From positions 1,544,677 through 1,608,676 of the forward strand of contig NW_006920414.1 of the NCBI RefSeq assembly GCF_000344685.1: DNA of 64,000 nucleotides. The letters run 5' to 3'. Positions 36,354-47,606 of this stretch are shown in pieces (position 1 is the stretch's first letter; each line of letters starts with the position of its first letter). The notes under the pieces are model-generated. The model saw only the letters and a program-made list of their open reading frames with translations, was not told the DNA's origin and did not search any database. The position numbers and the translations under genes were made by a program. This DNA comes from Gloeophyllum trabeum ATCC 11539. Its lineage: Eukaryota > Basidiomycota > Agaricomycetes > Gloeophyllales > Gloeophyllaceae.

Positions 36354-36730
36354 GTGGCGGGGGTGGCGGGTGAGATACCTTTGTGAATTCTTGACTGCAA
36401 TCTGCGATGTTTCCGTTAACTATCACGCTCATGTAGGAATGTGAATCTGTACGTTACTTGTACTTTAATGAAGATCTTTAACCTTCAATAATAATCTCTC
36501 AGTGTGCCTGGCCTTTGGAGGCACAAGAAATTCTTTAAGACAAAGACGGCCACGCTAAAGGAAAGCTTAGCAGCGCTCCGCATCGAGCAGTAGCCCTGAA
36601 GAGAAGTAACGCATCCAAGCTGTATCTAATGCCACCTTCACGTGGTTTGCCACAAATGGGATGAAAAATGTAAGACAGGGGTTTGTGGCCAAAGTGTGGC
36701 ACCGCAATACTGCCGATGTGGCGGCTGAGG

Positions 36731-36738
36731 TATAAATA
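36731..36738 (+). promoter_or_regulatory. TATA box of the F-box-like gene
   Basis: TATAAATA about 95 bp before the ATG at 36833. Confidence 0.55.
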
Positions 36739-36832
36739 CCAGGTACCGCGCGGACGTGTCTCACCCTCAATCCCTCTCACTTCTCAATCTACCCAAGAAG
36801 TTCGCGTCGAATCATCACTGATCACAACCAAC

Positions 36833-38474
36833 ATGCGATCTTTATTACCATTCATGCACCGTAAGACCAAGCTCCAGAAGAAGAGCGGTATATCCTCTCA
36901 ATGATACTTTTTCGCTGGTGCGTACTGACCTAGCATACATACTCACAGATATTGTCGAGCGTTTGTCCTTGGTGAATAGACTCCCAGACGAAGCGGAACG
37001 CTCTCTCCTCCTGGACGAAGTGGCCAACGCCACCGCGTTACTGGACTCGATAAAATCCAAAAGTCGTTCTCGTCAAGAAGACCGTATCCTGGTCCAGGCG
37101 TATGCCGATAAATGCAGGTCTCTACTTTCTCCTTTTCGAGGTCTACTGGGACTACCGCTGGAACTGCTCCATGAGATTTTTCTCCACTGCCTGCCAGAAG
37201 AAGATAGGTTCTTAATTCCCTGGCCCGACCGTGCACCCGTGGCCTTGCTGGCGGTTTGCAAGTACTGGAGGGACGCTGCGCTCTCTAACACGGAGCTGTG
37301 GTCCTCTGTGCATATACATTACTTGTCCCCCCACCGACGAGAAGCTTGGCTAGCGCGAGCCCAAACCCGACCGCTTGCTCTGTCATACGACTCCACTCGG
37401 ACTGATGAACGCGGCGAGCAAATGACCCGAAGCATCCGCTTCTTGATCAGTGTTGCCCATCGTTGCAGCGTGCTGCATCTGAGTCTGCCACCTGACAGCT
37501 TCCCTCAAGTCAATCGAATGGAGTTGCCGGATTTGCCACTGCTCACTGAGCTCGAAGTTCGGGACTGCCACCTGGCTCGTGCCTCTGAAACGTTTACCCG
37601 TGATCAGGGAACGGTGTCCCTTCCGAACCTCCGGTCCTTCAAGTGCACATGGCTCTACCCAGAGCAGTATGAGGACCTCTCCCTGCCTTGGAGCCGGCTG
37701 ACGAACTTGGACGTGCAAGTCTGTTCTCCGGCTTGCCTTACCCGACTATTGAATTTTATCGACGAATGCCAGGAACTTCGACGCCTGCTTCTGAGGCTCA
37801 CTCCAAACTCTCAAACCTTTCATTGGATTGCCCCCGTCACTTCTATCTGCTTGACCAACCTGACTGAGCTGGGCCTGTATTCCTGGTCGAGCGAATTCAA
37901 TATACGCACACACAACCAGTTGAGGAAGATATTCAGTGACCTGGTTCGGCACCTTAACCTTCCTCGGCTAGAAGCCCTTTCTATAGGCAACTCCGCGACA
38001 GGGTGGCCTGATTGGAGAAGTCTAATCGTTCGCTCAAACTGCTCCCTGCAAAAACTATCGATTGCCGGGATGGACGAGATGGCCCCGATGCTGGAACACT
38101 TTATGCCGCTTCTCGCTATTTGTCCAGGACTCCAAGCGCTGCAAATTGTTCACGATCATCAACATTTCAGCTTGGAGGCGGTTAAACTCTTCGACTGCCT
38201 GATTAACCGCGCATCCTCGGACGATCCTACGCTCACGCTGCCGGAATTGCAGGTTTTACGGGTATTGGTCCGTTTCGAACATGAGGATGGATACGACATG
38301 TTCAAGGACCATGTGAAATCTCTACTCCACTCGGGAAGCCAAGGTCGATCTGCCCAACCTATCTTCTTTGCAGAGATTGGCCTCGAGAGTTGGTGGCAAG
38401 CGGGCAGTGGGCGCAAGACTTGGACGTGGACCCGGAGAAATTTGATCGAGCACATTGAGGAAAAGACCATCTAA
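36833..38474 (+). CDS. F-box-like/LRR-type protein, paralogue of 30753
   Basis: Exons 36833-36887 and 36949-38474 give 526 residues; the GTATAT...CTCACAG intron is in phase 1. The first exon encodes a short basic head. Exon 2 starts D-I-V-E-R-L and runs through VNRLPDEAERSLLLDEV, CRSLLSPFRGLLGLPLEL, the F-box-like LPLELLHEIFLHCLPEED, and AVCKYWRDAALSNTELWSSV, which align with the minus-strand gene at 30753. A leucine-rich C-terminal region follows (LPLLTELEVRDC, LRRLLLRLTPNSQ, LPELQVLRVLVRFE). Substrate recruitment for an SCF ubiquitin ligase is the expected role. The 3' flank contains an inverted-repeat element before BUD6. Confidence 0.85.
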
Positions 38475-38889
38475 ACCGCGCCGTTTAGAGGGCACGGCTA
38501 ATCCTTATTGTGACGAAGTACTGATTTCTCTATATATCAACGATCCAGCCCATCTCTTGTATGTAGGATAGACTAGTATAATGTATTGCACTGCTCTAAC
38601 GCGGTACAGTACCATAATTAGTGGCTTTTTGCATCAATGGAGCAGAGGTCAACCATTGATCAGACACAGTCCCCAGTTAGCTGCGTTAGATCTCAGGAAC
38701 TTGTGGCCGTGGATATGGCACGCGAAGTTCACGTGAGGTCACAAGCAGCGACGCCGTCACAGCTCAAACGCCCTTGGTTTCGTTAAACCCCAACCTGCAG
38801 CTGAGGCCTGGGCCTGAACGCCTGGCCCAAGCCTGTGGGCTTAGCTCGGCCCGGAAAATCACTGATGCGTGCCCCTCCAAAAGGTGAAC

Positions 38890-39238
38890 GTTGGAACAAG
38901 GACAGCGACAATAGGGAGATTCAGTTCCAAATGCGAAAGCGGCTTTCTGTCGCTTTTCGCAGCGTCGAAGTTACAGCCACCGGCAAGGGGCCATGCATTG
39001 CGTTCTGGAAATGGCAATCGACCCCGTGCGAAGTCGCGAGTCTCGCTCATTGAGCTCTCTCATTGGCTCTGCGCTTGCAAAAAGCAGCAGCTTGACCGGG
39101 ATCCCACGCCTTTCCGGCCGAGCCGAGAAAGCGGTTTCTCAGAAAGCGACGAAAAGCGGCTTTCATAGTTAGAACTGAATCACCCTAATGACTGTCGCAT
39201 ATGTACTTTCACCCTAATGACTGTCGCATATGTACTTG
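38890..39238. mobile_element. Degenerate MITE-like inverted-repeat element
   Basis: Two ends mirror each other: left about 38900-38962, right about 39135-39238. Matching blocks are GATTCAGTTC (38918) against GAACTGAATC (39171), and GAAAGCGGCTTTCTGTCGC (38935) against AAGCGACGAAAAGCGGCTTTC (right arm), with a few mismatches and one short indel. The inside is about 170 bp without coding capacity. Ends and any target duplication are not sharp. Confidence 0.55.
39181..39237. repeat. 29 bp tandem duplication in the right arm
   Basis: CACCCTAATGACTGTCGCAT begins a 29 bp unit at 39181 that is repeated at 39210, differing only at its last base. It extends the right inverted arm of the element. Confidence 0.85.
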
Positions 39239-39627
39239 AGGCGGGTATCAACATCTAGTAAGAAGATGCGCATGCAGAGATCCTTTTAAGTCGGGGCCTC
39301 TGTTCAGTTGTCGTCCAGACTCCAGAGAGGCAAGGCAGCACGCCACATATGGCCCTTCCACTGGCACTGAGGTTCCAAAGCCAAGAGAGATTTCGTTGTC
39401 ATACAGGGTACAGAGCAAGTGGTCATTACGAGGCAGACTGCGCAAGAGATATAGGGTGCCTTGCCACAATGGAGCAGAGAGGCAACACGAGGGCAATCAC
39501 CGCGTGTGGCAGACTGTGACCGTGACAAATGTAACACGCTGCCGCCGCCTTGGCCGCCAACTGCCTCGAACGTCGTCGATGACTTTGGCCATTGTGGCCT
39601 CTACTGCTGACGTTTTCAGCTCCTCCT

Positions 39628-42600
39628 ATGGCTGCTGTCCGACACGCTCCCATGAACGGTGCGACACAAGCGCATCCTTCAAGGCGGGATAATCACTCGG
39701 TTTCGTCAACCCATTCGGCGTCCAGGGGCGACCGTGAAGGCAGGAGAAGAGGGAATGTATGCTCGATTTCACTTGGGAGGTTGTAGTACCGCTGATGATA
39801 TGTCTCTTCGATAGCCTGCTGTAGAGTCGGCAGTGACTCGTTTGCTTGTGTCAATAAAACAACTTTTGGAGTCCCTCACGTTATGGAGCACACAACAGCT
39901 GACAGAGACGCAGGTTAGCGACGTGTATGTCAGGTTGGGAAACGATTTCAATGCAGCCGTGGCTGCGTTCAATGCATTCCGCATCGATATGACGTGCGTG
40001 CCTGGTCTATCCTCATTTTCGTACGACTGAGCATTTCCCGCCTCAATAGCGATTTAGCAACTGTGCCGGATGATCTACGCGGTGTGCTGGAAACATGCCT
40101 AGCCGAGGATGCGACTCCGGAAAATCTGGACCAGTATCTACCGCAGGTACGCGCTATCATCACAAATCTACTGCAAGGGCTCCGCGGGAAGCAGTCCATA
40201 TACCGGCGCATCGTTCAGGACCACCGGCACGGCTCCTCGCAGTCCTCCTCGAGCCACGGTCATGAACGTACGGAGAGCCGATCCTCGCGATCAGATCGCT
40301 CGTCACACAGAGAAGACGAGGCGGTAGCGGCAGCGGCAGCGCGGATCCAGCACTCTCGCAGCCTACCGAACGGCGATGGCGAGCGAAAACCGGATGCCGT
40401 TGCGCGGCGGAGCGCGACTTCGTCGTCACGGAGAAAGCAAGCTGCCTCGACGCTCTCGCAGCCGCCCGCTACCGCCGACAGTGACGAGCCTTTCGTCGGC
40501 GGATTTGCCCCACCGGCACCTGGGCCCGAATCTGACTTGCCCAGCCTGCCGCCTCAGCCGGACAGGGCTTCAGCCCCGGTTCAGTCTGCGCCGCAGAGGA
40601 GAACACAACCGTCCACGAACAGCTTACCGCCTCTCCCCGCTGCCCCGCCAGAGGAGCGCAAATCCCTAAACGGAACTCCCAAACCACCAGAGCAGGCCAC
40701 GGCGGAAGAAGAGCGCCCCGAAACTCCGTCCTCCCCTCCCCCCTCCCAGCAAGCCCCCGCACACATGAAGCGATACTCACTCGTGGACAAACCGATGCCG
40801 CCCTCGGTCGTCATCGACGAAGTGTCCACCCCTTCACCTTCCGAAGACGTGCAAATGGCCTCGCGGCAGGGCGCAACGGGCACCCCACCTCCCTTCGACT
40901 CGCCCCCGCTCGAGCCGACTCCCGCCGTCGCCTCTTCACTCGCGGCACTGCAGAAGAGCGACGCGCTTGAGCGGCGTGCGAGCAAGCGATTCTCTTCGTA
41001 CAACATCAACAAGATGACGGGGGCGAAGTCGCTTGGGGGCGCGGGCAACCGACGTTCAATGGCGGTTGGCTCGGCGCTCACGCCCGGCGAGCTCGCGGTG
41101 CTTACGGAGGAGGGGGAAGAGGAGCAAGCGCTGGAACCGAGTACAGGAAGCTTTAGGAGGAGGTCGAGGGCGTATCGAGGGGGAACGTCGCCGATTGCGG
41201 AGGAACCGCCTGCGCCGCCTGTACCGCCGCTGCCATCTTCGACTGCGCCCACTCCGGAGCCAGGTCCGTCGGGTGAGCGTGGGGAAAGCCCAGGCGAACT
41301 GGAGCAGGCCGCCAAGAAGGAGGGTGAGCAGGGGAGGTCGTCCAGGTCTTTCCCTGTTTTCTTGCAGCTCGGGCGAGAGGTCAAGAAGGTGAAGATCGAG
41401 CCGGGGTTATCGTTCTCATCCTTGAGAGTCCTGTTCGTAGACAAGTTCTCGTATAACCCGGGCCTGGAGAATTTTCCTGCGATATACATCCGGGATCCGT
41501 CCAGTGGGGTGCAATATGAGTTAGAGGACGTGGACGAGGTCAAAGAGAACTGCCTGCTGTCCCTAAACATCGAACGTACGTAAATCGCTTTGCCTCGCGG
41601 TCTCTTGCAGCTGCTGACTTATGTGTCCCGATAGCTCTTGACCAAATCAAACAGCATATAGATGCTCAAATTACCACGCTATCGCAAGATATCAAGGATC
41701 TGCGATCGCTGGTTAGCAGTAACCGGCGGATGTCGCATCCGCCCCCCATGATCATTGGCCAGCCGCTAGGCGAGAGTACACCACCACCCAACCGTCCTAC
41801 GGACCGTCAATTCCAGCACGTCGCCCGCAGACTGTCTCGTCTGGTGAATAACGACGACAACACGCTCACGCCCGATGCGATGCAGGCAAATATGACTGGT
41901 CAGTCAGTGATGCCGCAGGTCACGGGCGGGTCTGTCCTCTCAGAGTACTCAAACCGCGTGGTTGCCGATCTTAAGACGCAATTCGACGAAGTGCAGAATC
42001 TCCGGCGGGACTTGGGCATTATGCGGCAACTCTACGCGGAGTTCATGAAACAGACGAAGGAGTCGCTGGGTACACTCCGCACGCAGACCGCGAACGTGCG
42101 GCAGCTCGCGGCGGCCAAGGTCGGCGGCGCGCGGCAGTACATCGACGACGGGAAGACAAAGTTGGACATGCGCTCGCAGAACGTGCTGACGAAGATGGAG
42201 GAGCTACAGGACCTGGTCGAGAACGTCAAGGACGATGTGCTGAAGCGGCACGTCACGCCGAAGCCGCAGGTGCTGCGTGCGATCAAGGACGACGTCGACC
42301 GCGTGAGCGCGGAGCTTGAGAGCCTGCGCGAGCACATCGGGACGATCAAACCGATGTGGAAGAAGACGTGGGAGGAGGAGCTGCAGAACATCGTCGAGGA
42401 GCAGGGCTTCCTGAACCACCAGGAAGAGTTCCTGAACGACCTGCTCGAGGACCAGAAGGCGGTGCTGGAGGTGTACGGGCACATCGAGAAGGTGATCTCG
42501 CTGCGAGGGACGGGGCGCCCCGGCTCTCGCGGGCGGCTGCGGCCTGTGAATGGCGGCGTGGGGTTCATGCCGCCGCCCGCGGAGGAGGGGCACAACGGCC

Positions 42601-42884
42601 TGTCCACGGTTATGCTCGAGATTCGGAACGCGAGCGTGGACCCCGAGCGGCGGCTGAAGGCGATCGAGGCAAGCCAGAAGAACCGCGAGCGGGAACTGGC
42701 GAAGAAGGGGGACGAGTTTGAGGAGGAGCTGAAGGGGTTCGTGAAGGGCGGGAAGCTGCGGATGACGGGTGGGGCAGAGGAAGCGGAGCGGGTAAGGAAG
42801 AGGAGGGATGAGATGGCATTAAAGGCCATGTTCTCTGGAGGCTCGGCGGGGCCCAGTGCCAGCGGGTCGGGTGGGGAGTCGTGA
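39628..42884 (+). CDS. BUD6: Bud6/AIP3 actin and formin cofactor
   Basis: Exons 39628-39756, 39815-39993, 40050-41575 and 41635-42884 give 1027 residues. The N-terminal helical domain (about 45-160) has TETQVSDVYVRLGNDFN, LRGVLETCLAEDATPENL and LLQGLRGKQSIYRR. Residues 170-510 are Ser/Pro/Arg-rich and disordered. Then comes the AIP3 region: PVFLQLGREVKKVKIE, FSSLRVLFVDKFSY, IYIRDPSSGVQYELED, and a long coiled-coil core (about 680-890) with FDEVQNLRRDLGIMRQLY, TWEEELQNIVEEQGFL and LEDQKAVLEVYGHIEKV. In yeast this core binds formin Bni1 and the flank binds G-actin, nucleating actin cables at the polarisome and hyphal tip. The start is the first in-frame ATG; a second lies eight codons on. The middle has strong GC bias, causing long antisense open frames. 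Confidence 0.92.
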
Positions 42885-43203
42885 GGTGCGGTGCACATAC
42901 GTCGCTGTAATGTTTTCCAGTCAATCGGTCAGTCTCCCTGGATCTGCTCTCTTGCGCTTCAATGCATTCTTCTTACTTCCACTGCAATTTGTCGTTGTTC
43001 TTCATTCAGTTTATCACATTTTCTGTAGCCATTTGGACGCCGGCGGTACCATTACGAGCCTACTCACATTGTTCACGATAGTGTATTATAGTGCACTGCA
43101 TAATTTATTGCTTCGCCATCTATTATCGCCACGAAAAAATGGTAATACACCGAAGCCTCAGCAAACGGAAAACTAAAATACACACGAACCAGATCCCGCT
43201 GTC
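42885..43203. other. Convergent 3' region
   Basis: T-rich, 319 bp, between convergent BUD6 and the phosphoesterase gene. Likely both 3' UTRs. Confidence 0.5.
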
Positions 43204-45737
43204 TTAGCTGGTTGCGCCTTCGTACGGTGGCGGCGCTCCCCGCCCAGCAAGCACCATCTCATCGACGATCTCGTCCTGCTCCGTGCGCTTGTACGTCTTG
43301 ATAGTCTCGCCGTAGTCCGAGATATCGTACACCCTGAATCGGCGGTCGAAACCAACTTTGCCATATCCAGAGTAAGACCTGCAATACAGGCAAGTCAGGA
43401 CATCCACCCTCAAGCCACGCAGGCCGACAGACTTACCCTCCACCGCCAAAGCATAACCATACCCCTCTAACCCTCCTACAATTCTCCGTGACTGACGCAG
43501 AACCGTCAATATCACCTCGACGCCAAAACCGCCTGCACTGATACTCACTATGACAATGCCCGTTGCCCACGACCTTTACCTCGGGCAAAGCCCCGCCCGC
43601 AACATGCTCGCTCTCCTTCGCGCCGAGCAGCGCCTTCTCGAAGAACCCATCGTTCTTCTTCGCCGAGCCCGGCGGCTCGAGGTTGTGCATGCCCACGTCG
43701 AGCGGCTGCCCGTTCGACGGGTTCGTGTCGGGGTCGCCGTACGATTCTTGGCTGGGTACGAGGAACCAGTGAGATGCGTAGAATGGGAACGCGGAAGGGC
43801 TTACAGAGGGATGTGGAAGAACGTGAGCGCGTTAGGCTTCGCGAGTCTCTTCGCGTCAGGCGTTAGCTGGTCGGTCGCCTGACGCTTCCAAATGTCCCCG
43901 AGATCCTTCGCACCGTCCGGCGTGAATGGCCGTTCGATCGCGTTGATCGATGCTACACGTAGTCAGAAACATCTCCCACGCCAGGGACTCGAGTAACTGC
44001 AAGAACATACCTGACTCTTGCAGGAACCAGTTGATTTGGTCCTATATACCCTTCAGCATCACGGCAAACCCAAGTCTGGCAGCGAAATATCGCATACCTC
44101 GTGGATGTAGTCATACTCGGTCGGATGCCAGAACCCGAACCAATCCAACGTCCCCTTTGAATACGCCCCCGAATCGAGGAAATAGAGCGTCAAGAGATGC
44201 GTCTTCGATCTAAGCAGTCACCCAATCAGCCCTTATCCCCCCAACAATAATTCCCGACTCACGCATCCGCGCTCATCACCTTGAGCACATAATTCCCGAC
44301 CCCATGCACGTCCTTGGGACCAGGTTGTACGAGACTATATGGCATCGCCGCCATCCACCTTGCCTGCTCCGCGCGGCTCACCCCATCTTCATCGTCGTGG
44401 TTCCCGAATACCGCCGCCCAGGGCACACCCGCATCCACTACCGCAGCCGCGAACTTGGCGAGCACGCTCTGGCTGTCCCACGACGTGCCCTGCCCGTTCA
44501 GCTGGTCGCCTGTGAACACGACGAGGTCAGGCTTCTCCTCCGCGAGGACGTGCGCGATGAGGGACTGCGTGCGGTTGTCCGAGTCTTTGCAAGGCGCTGG
44601 CGTGTCCCGGCACACGCCGGGCGAGACGGAGAAGTGCAGGTCGGCGACTTGGAGGATCTTGAAGCGGCCGTCATGCGAGAAGTGGAGGGGCTGCGCCTTA
44701 GGCGGGGCTGGGTTCGCGAGTATTCATTACAATGGAACCTGGGGAATGCAGAGCTGCTGTGTACGCACCTTGGTACTTGCGCCGGTACGTCACCCACACC
44801 GTCTCCTTCCGCCCATCACTCTCCAGCACGGGCGTCGCGACCTTCTCGAACCCCCACCACGCGCGTGCGTCCCCAAAGAGCACGTCCAACTCCGTGATAT
44901 AGTCATCCCGCCCGCCCTTCACCGTCATCTCGCGCGTCGTTTTGCCGGTCTTGTACCAGAGGAATAGTCCCGGCGTGCGCGGGACGCCGTCGCGGATCGA
45001 GCGGTCGACTTTGTGCCACTCGTAGGGAGGGTCGGCGGGCGGGGGTGCTTGCGATGCGGGGAGGAGCTGGACCTCGGTTATGAGGGGGACGTCGAGGCGG
45101 CGGGTGCGGCGGTACCATAGGTGCTAGAGAGCAATATGGAATGAGCAATGGTCAGACAGGTATTGGTGGATGATTCGTACCAGATACCACATGCCGGACT
45201 GGAAGTTGAGATCGTGCTCGACGCGGACCCATTTACCTTTGATTGCGTCCTGCTCTGGCGTCGTAGCTGGTCTGCAGAGGCTGTTTGCCATCTTCGGATT
45301 GATCATGCATCTCTCAATTGCAATCTCCGACACTATGCGGATGAGACGCGTATAGCGAATGCTGGAACTATCAAGGTAGTGTTGCACTCACGGCCAGTAT
45401 CATGCGGTAGCAGCGGATTCCATACATCCAAAGGCAAGCTCGCGCTGTCCACGTTAGGGTCATTCGGCGTAGTTACATTCCACCAATCGACACCTCCATC
45501 ATCCCCACCGGGAGCTGCGGGAGGAAGACTAGTCGTCTCGTCCTCGGAACCCGTCGAGATATCGACAGAGACCGTGTCCCAGGACTGCCAGCCCAGTCTC
45601 TGCAGCTCACCTGGTCCGGGCGTAGGCTGGTAAAGGATGAATATGACGGTAAGCAGGCAGGAGAAGCCGATGATAGCCGTCATAGGGACGCATATTGACC
45701 GGAAGAAACGGAAGACGCGGAAGAGGGAGAACGCCAT
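43204..45737 (-). CDS. Dcr2-like calcineurin-type phosphoesterase
   Basis: Ten minus-strand exons: 45392-45737, 45181-45332, 44769-45123, 44263-44707, 44098-44209, 44011-44041 (31 nt), 43805-43952, 43549-43751, 43437-43491 and 43204-43378; 673 residues. A transmembrane helix lies at about residues 18-36 (VPMTAIIGFSCLLTVIFILY), after a short basic head, so it is a type II membrane protein. The metallophosphoesterase core shows all five motifs: ILQVADLHFSVSPG, VVFTGDQLNG, VFGNHDDE, HIPL and GNGHCH, followed by TENCRRVRGVWLCFGGGG. This is the yeast Dcr2 architecture; Dcr2 dephosphorylates Ire1 and affects Sic1 turnover. An N-glycosylation site (NVT) follows the helix. The start ATG is the first after stops in all frames. 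Confidence 0.92.
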
Positions 45738-46229
45738 GGCTGGCTAGAGCCTTCAGGCCCGAGTGCGACGTCAAATGCAACTCTTGTAGCGAAATATGTC
45801 CGGAATGCAAGAAGCGTGCTGCAAAATAAGACAGTGCCCGCTGCCAGTGCCAGTGACGATGAGCGCGAGGGTGCAAGTGCAGGCGTCGTACCGCGATCGA
45901 CATACTGGGGAAACGTGGGAAGGTGTGACAAATGCGCAGTTATCCGTGACGCAGCGTAGGAGGTGGGGGGGATGCAAGACGATGGACAAGTTCGAAGCAA
46001 CCCTTTGGGCTATATTTTTCAGAAGAAATGTTGACCTTTACAAACGGCGGCACGAAGAACTCTGCAACTCTGGTACTCTGACAAAACTGTATTCAACAGC
46101 CTTTCTTCCATAAACGGGTGTTTCAGCCACCAGTACCAAGCAGACGCAAATACTTGAGTGTACGATAACCTGCAACAAACCTGGGACTTGTATTGCATTT
46201 TCCGGGCACGCTGCAGGCTGAGGCCCCTC
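45738..46229. promoter_or_regulatory. Divergent promoter region, phosphoesterase / uL23m
   Basis: 492 bp between divergent start codons. No TATA box or repeat recognised. Confidence 0.45.
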
Positions 46230-47180
46230 ATGCAGTCTCTTTCAAAATGCTTTACTCGTTTGTACGCTACCATTCCACAGCCTGCAGCCGTTGCTAGGAC
46301 CGCCTCTACACCCCGGCAAGTCCGTCTTCGCCGCCTGCGCAAACGAAAGGCACCCGTTCCCCCAGGCAAGTCCGACGCCCTGCCTTCTGGCGCAACGCCC
46401 AGCGAGCATGACCGCTACCGGCGCCTGCGCGCGCTCGGCGAGCTTGTTACGAGAGACGGCGCACACGAGTACTCGGAGGAGGAATGGCTCGACAAGCTGA
46501 ACAGCCAGCGCACGCGCATCCGCGGTATCGTGCAGGTGAAGCAGGGCGAGGATGCGGGCAAGAAGAAGATCGTCGGCCAGCGCGTCTACCTCCCGAACCT
46601 CGTCTTCCGCCTCGTGCGCAACCACACCCCACCCGGCCAGCCGTACAACCCGTACGAGGCCACTTTCCGCGTCCCGCAGTCCGTCACCAAGAACGACGTC
46701 CGTGGCTACCTCGCCAGCGTCTATGGCGTCAAGACCACGTACATCCGCACCGACAACTACCTCTCGCCCGTCTACCGCGGCGGGAACGGCTCCTGGTCCG
46801 TCACCAAGAGCTATAAGACGTACAAGCGCGCCGTCGTCGGCCTCGTCGATCCCTTCTACTATCCCCAGGCGCTCGAGGACATGCACCAGGAGGAGCGCGA
46901 GGCGCGCCAGAAGTGGATCGAGGATAAGTTTGGGCTCGAGAAGATCAGGGAGTACAGGCAGTATATCCTCCTGAGAATGACGAGGAAGAACTCCAAGGAC
47001 TGGAAGTGGAGTGGCGTCAGCCCGAACCGGCGAACTATTATGAAGAAGATCGGGCTCGCCAGGAGCGAGAGGGAGGCGCAGATCCATAACACAAAGAAGA
47101 TGATCTTGGAGGCGAGGGCGAGCGGGAAGCCAATATCCGAAGTCCTGGCATCCAGTCAGACAGAGGCACCCGCGTCATGA
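46230..47180 (+). CDS. MRP20: Mitochondrial ribosomal protein uL23m
   Basis: A single uninterrupted exon of 316 residues, unusual here where nearly all genes are split. Start at 46230 gives an Arg/Ser/Ala-rich presequence (MQSLSKCFTRLYAT...). The core has VYLPNLVFRLVRNHTPPGQ, NPYEATFRVPQSVTKNDVRGYLASVYGVK and DNYLSPVYRG, the uL23 fold that binds 23S-type rRNA at the exit tunnel of the mitochondrial large subunit. A long charged C-terminal extension (LGLARSEREAQIHN type) follows, common in fungal uL23m. Codon use is strongly biased to C-ending codons, matching high expression. Confidence 0.93.
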   Translation: MQSLSKCFTRLYATIPQPAAVARTASTPRQVRLRRLRKRKAPVPPGKSDALPSGATPSEHDRYRRLRALGELVTRDGAHEYSEEEWLDKLNSQRTRIRGIVQVKQGEDAGKKKIVGQRVYLPNLVFRLVRNHTPPGQPYNPYEATFRVPQSVTKNDVRGYLASVYGVKTTYIRTDNYLSPVYRGGNGSWSVTKSYKTYKRAVVGLVDPFYYPQALEDMHQEEREARQKWIEDKFGLEKIREYRQYILLRMTRKNSKDWKWSGVSPNRRTIMKKIGLARSEREAQIHNTKKMILEARASGKPISEVLASSQTEAPAS

Positions 47181-47606
47181 CGTTACCCATAGGTGCGTGT
47201 TTGCAGCGTTGTACCGTACGACGAACGGCTCAGCGAACGCTCAGATTAGTGCTTACTTTAGATGTGAACCCTAATGACACTGCGGCCATCGCCTTCTGCC
47301 CTGAGAGACTGAGCCTTACATGCCGACTTGCATCACCTATCTCTTACTGGTAAGTTCCCAGCATTAGCAAATCTTTCCCCGTGCATATCTTCTTCCAAGC
47401 CGACTATGCAAAGAAATCGGGGTTTCCGGTTCAAATGCAGAGGGCGTGACTGAAAAGCAAAGTGACCGCTGAGATCTCCTGAATAAGGGGACCGCAATTG
47501 CACAAATCCCACCGCTCGAGATGTCCCGCCTGCCTTCGCGCAGGACAGTATAACTGATGGTATTGGAAGCCTAACGCTCCATCGCTTGCTAGAATACAAC
47601 ATGTAC
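47181..47606. other. Convergent 3' region
   Basis: 426 bp between uL23m and the LRR gene, no gene or repeat seen. Confidence 0.45.

Noticed and set aside
40581..41570. 329-codon minus-strand frame opposite BUD6
   Set aside because: Shadow of GC-biased coding sequence; Ser/Gly-rich, no motif, and the plus strand is clearly Bud6.
42032..42898. 288-codon minus-strand frame opposite BUD6
   Set aside because: Antisense shadow of the coiled-coil exon.
46242..47087. 281-codon minus-strand frame opposite uL23m
   Set aside because: Antisense shadow of a codon-biased ribosomal protein gene.
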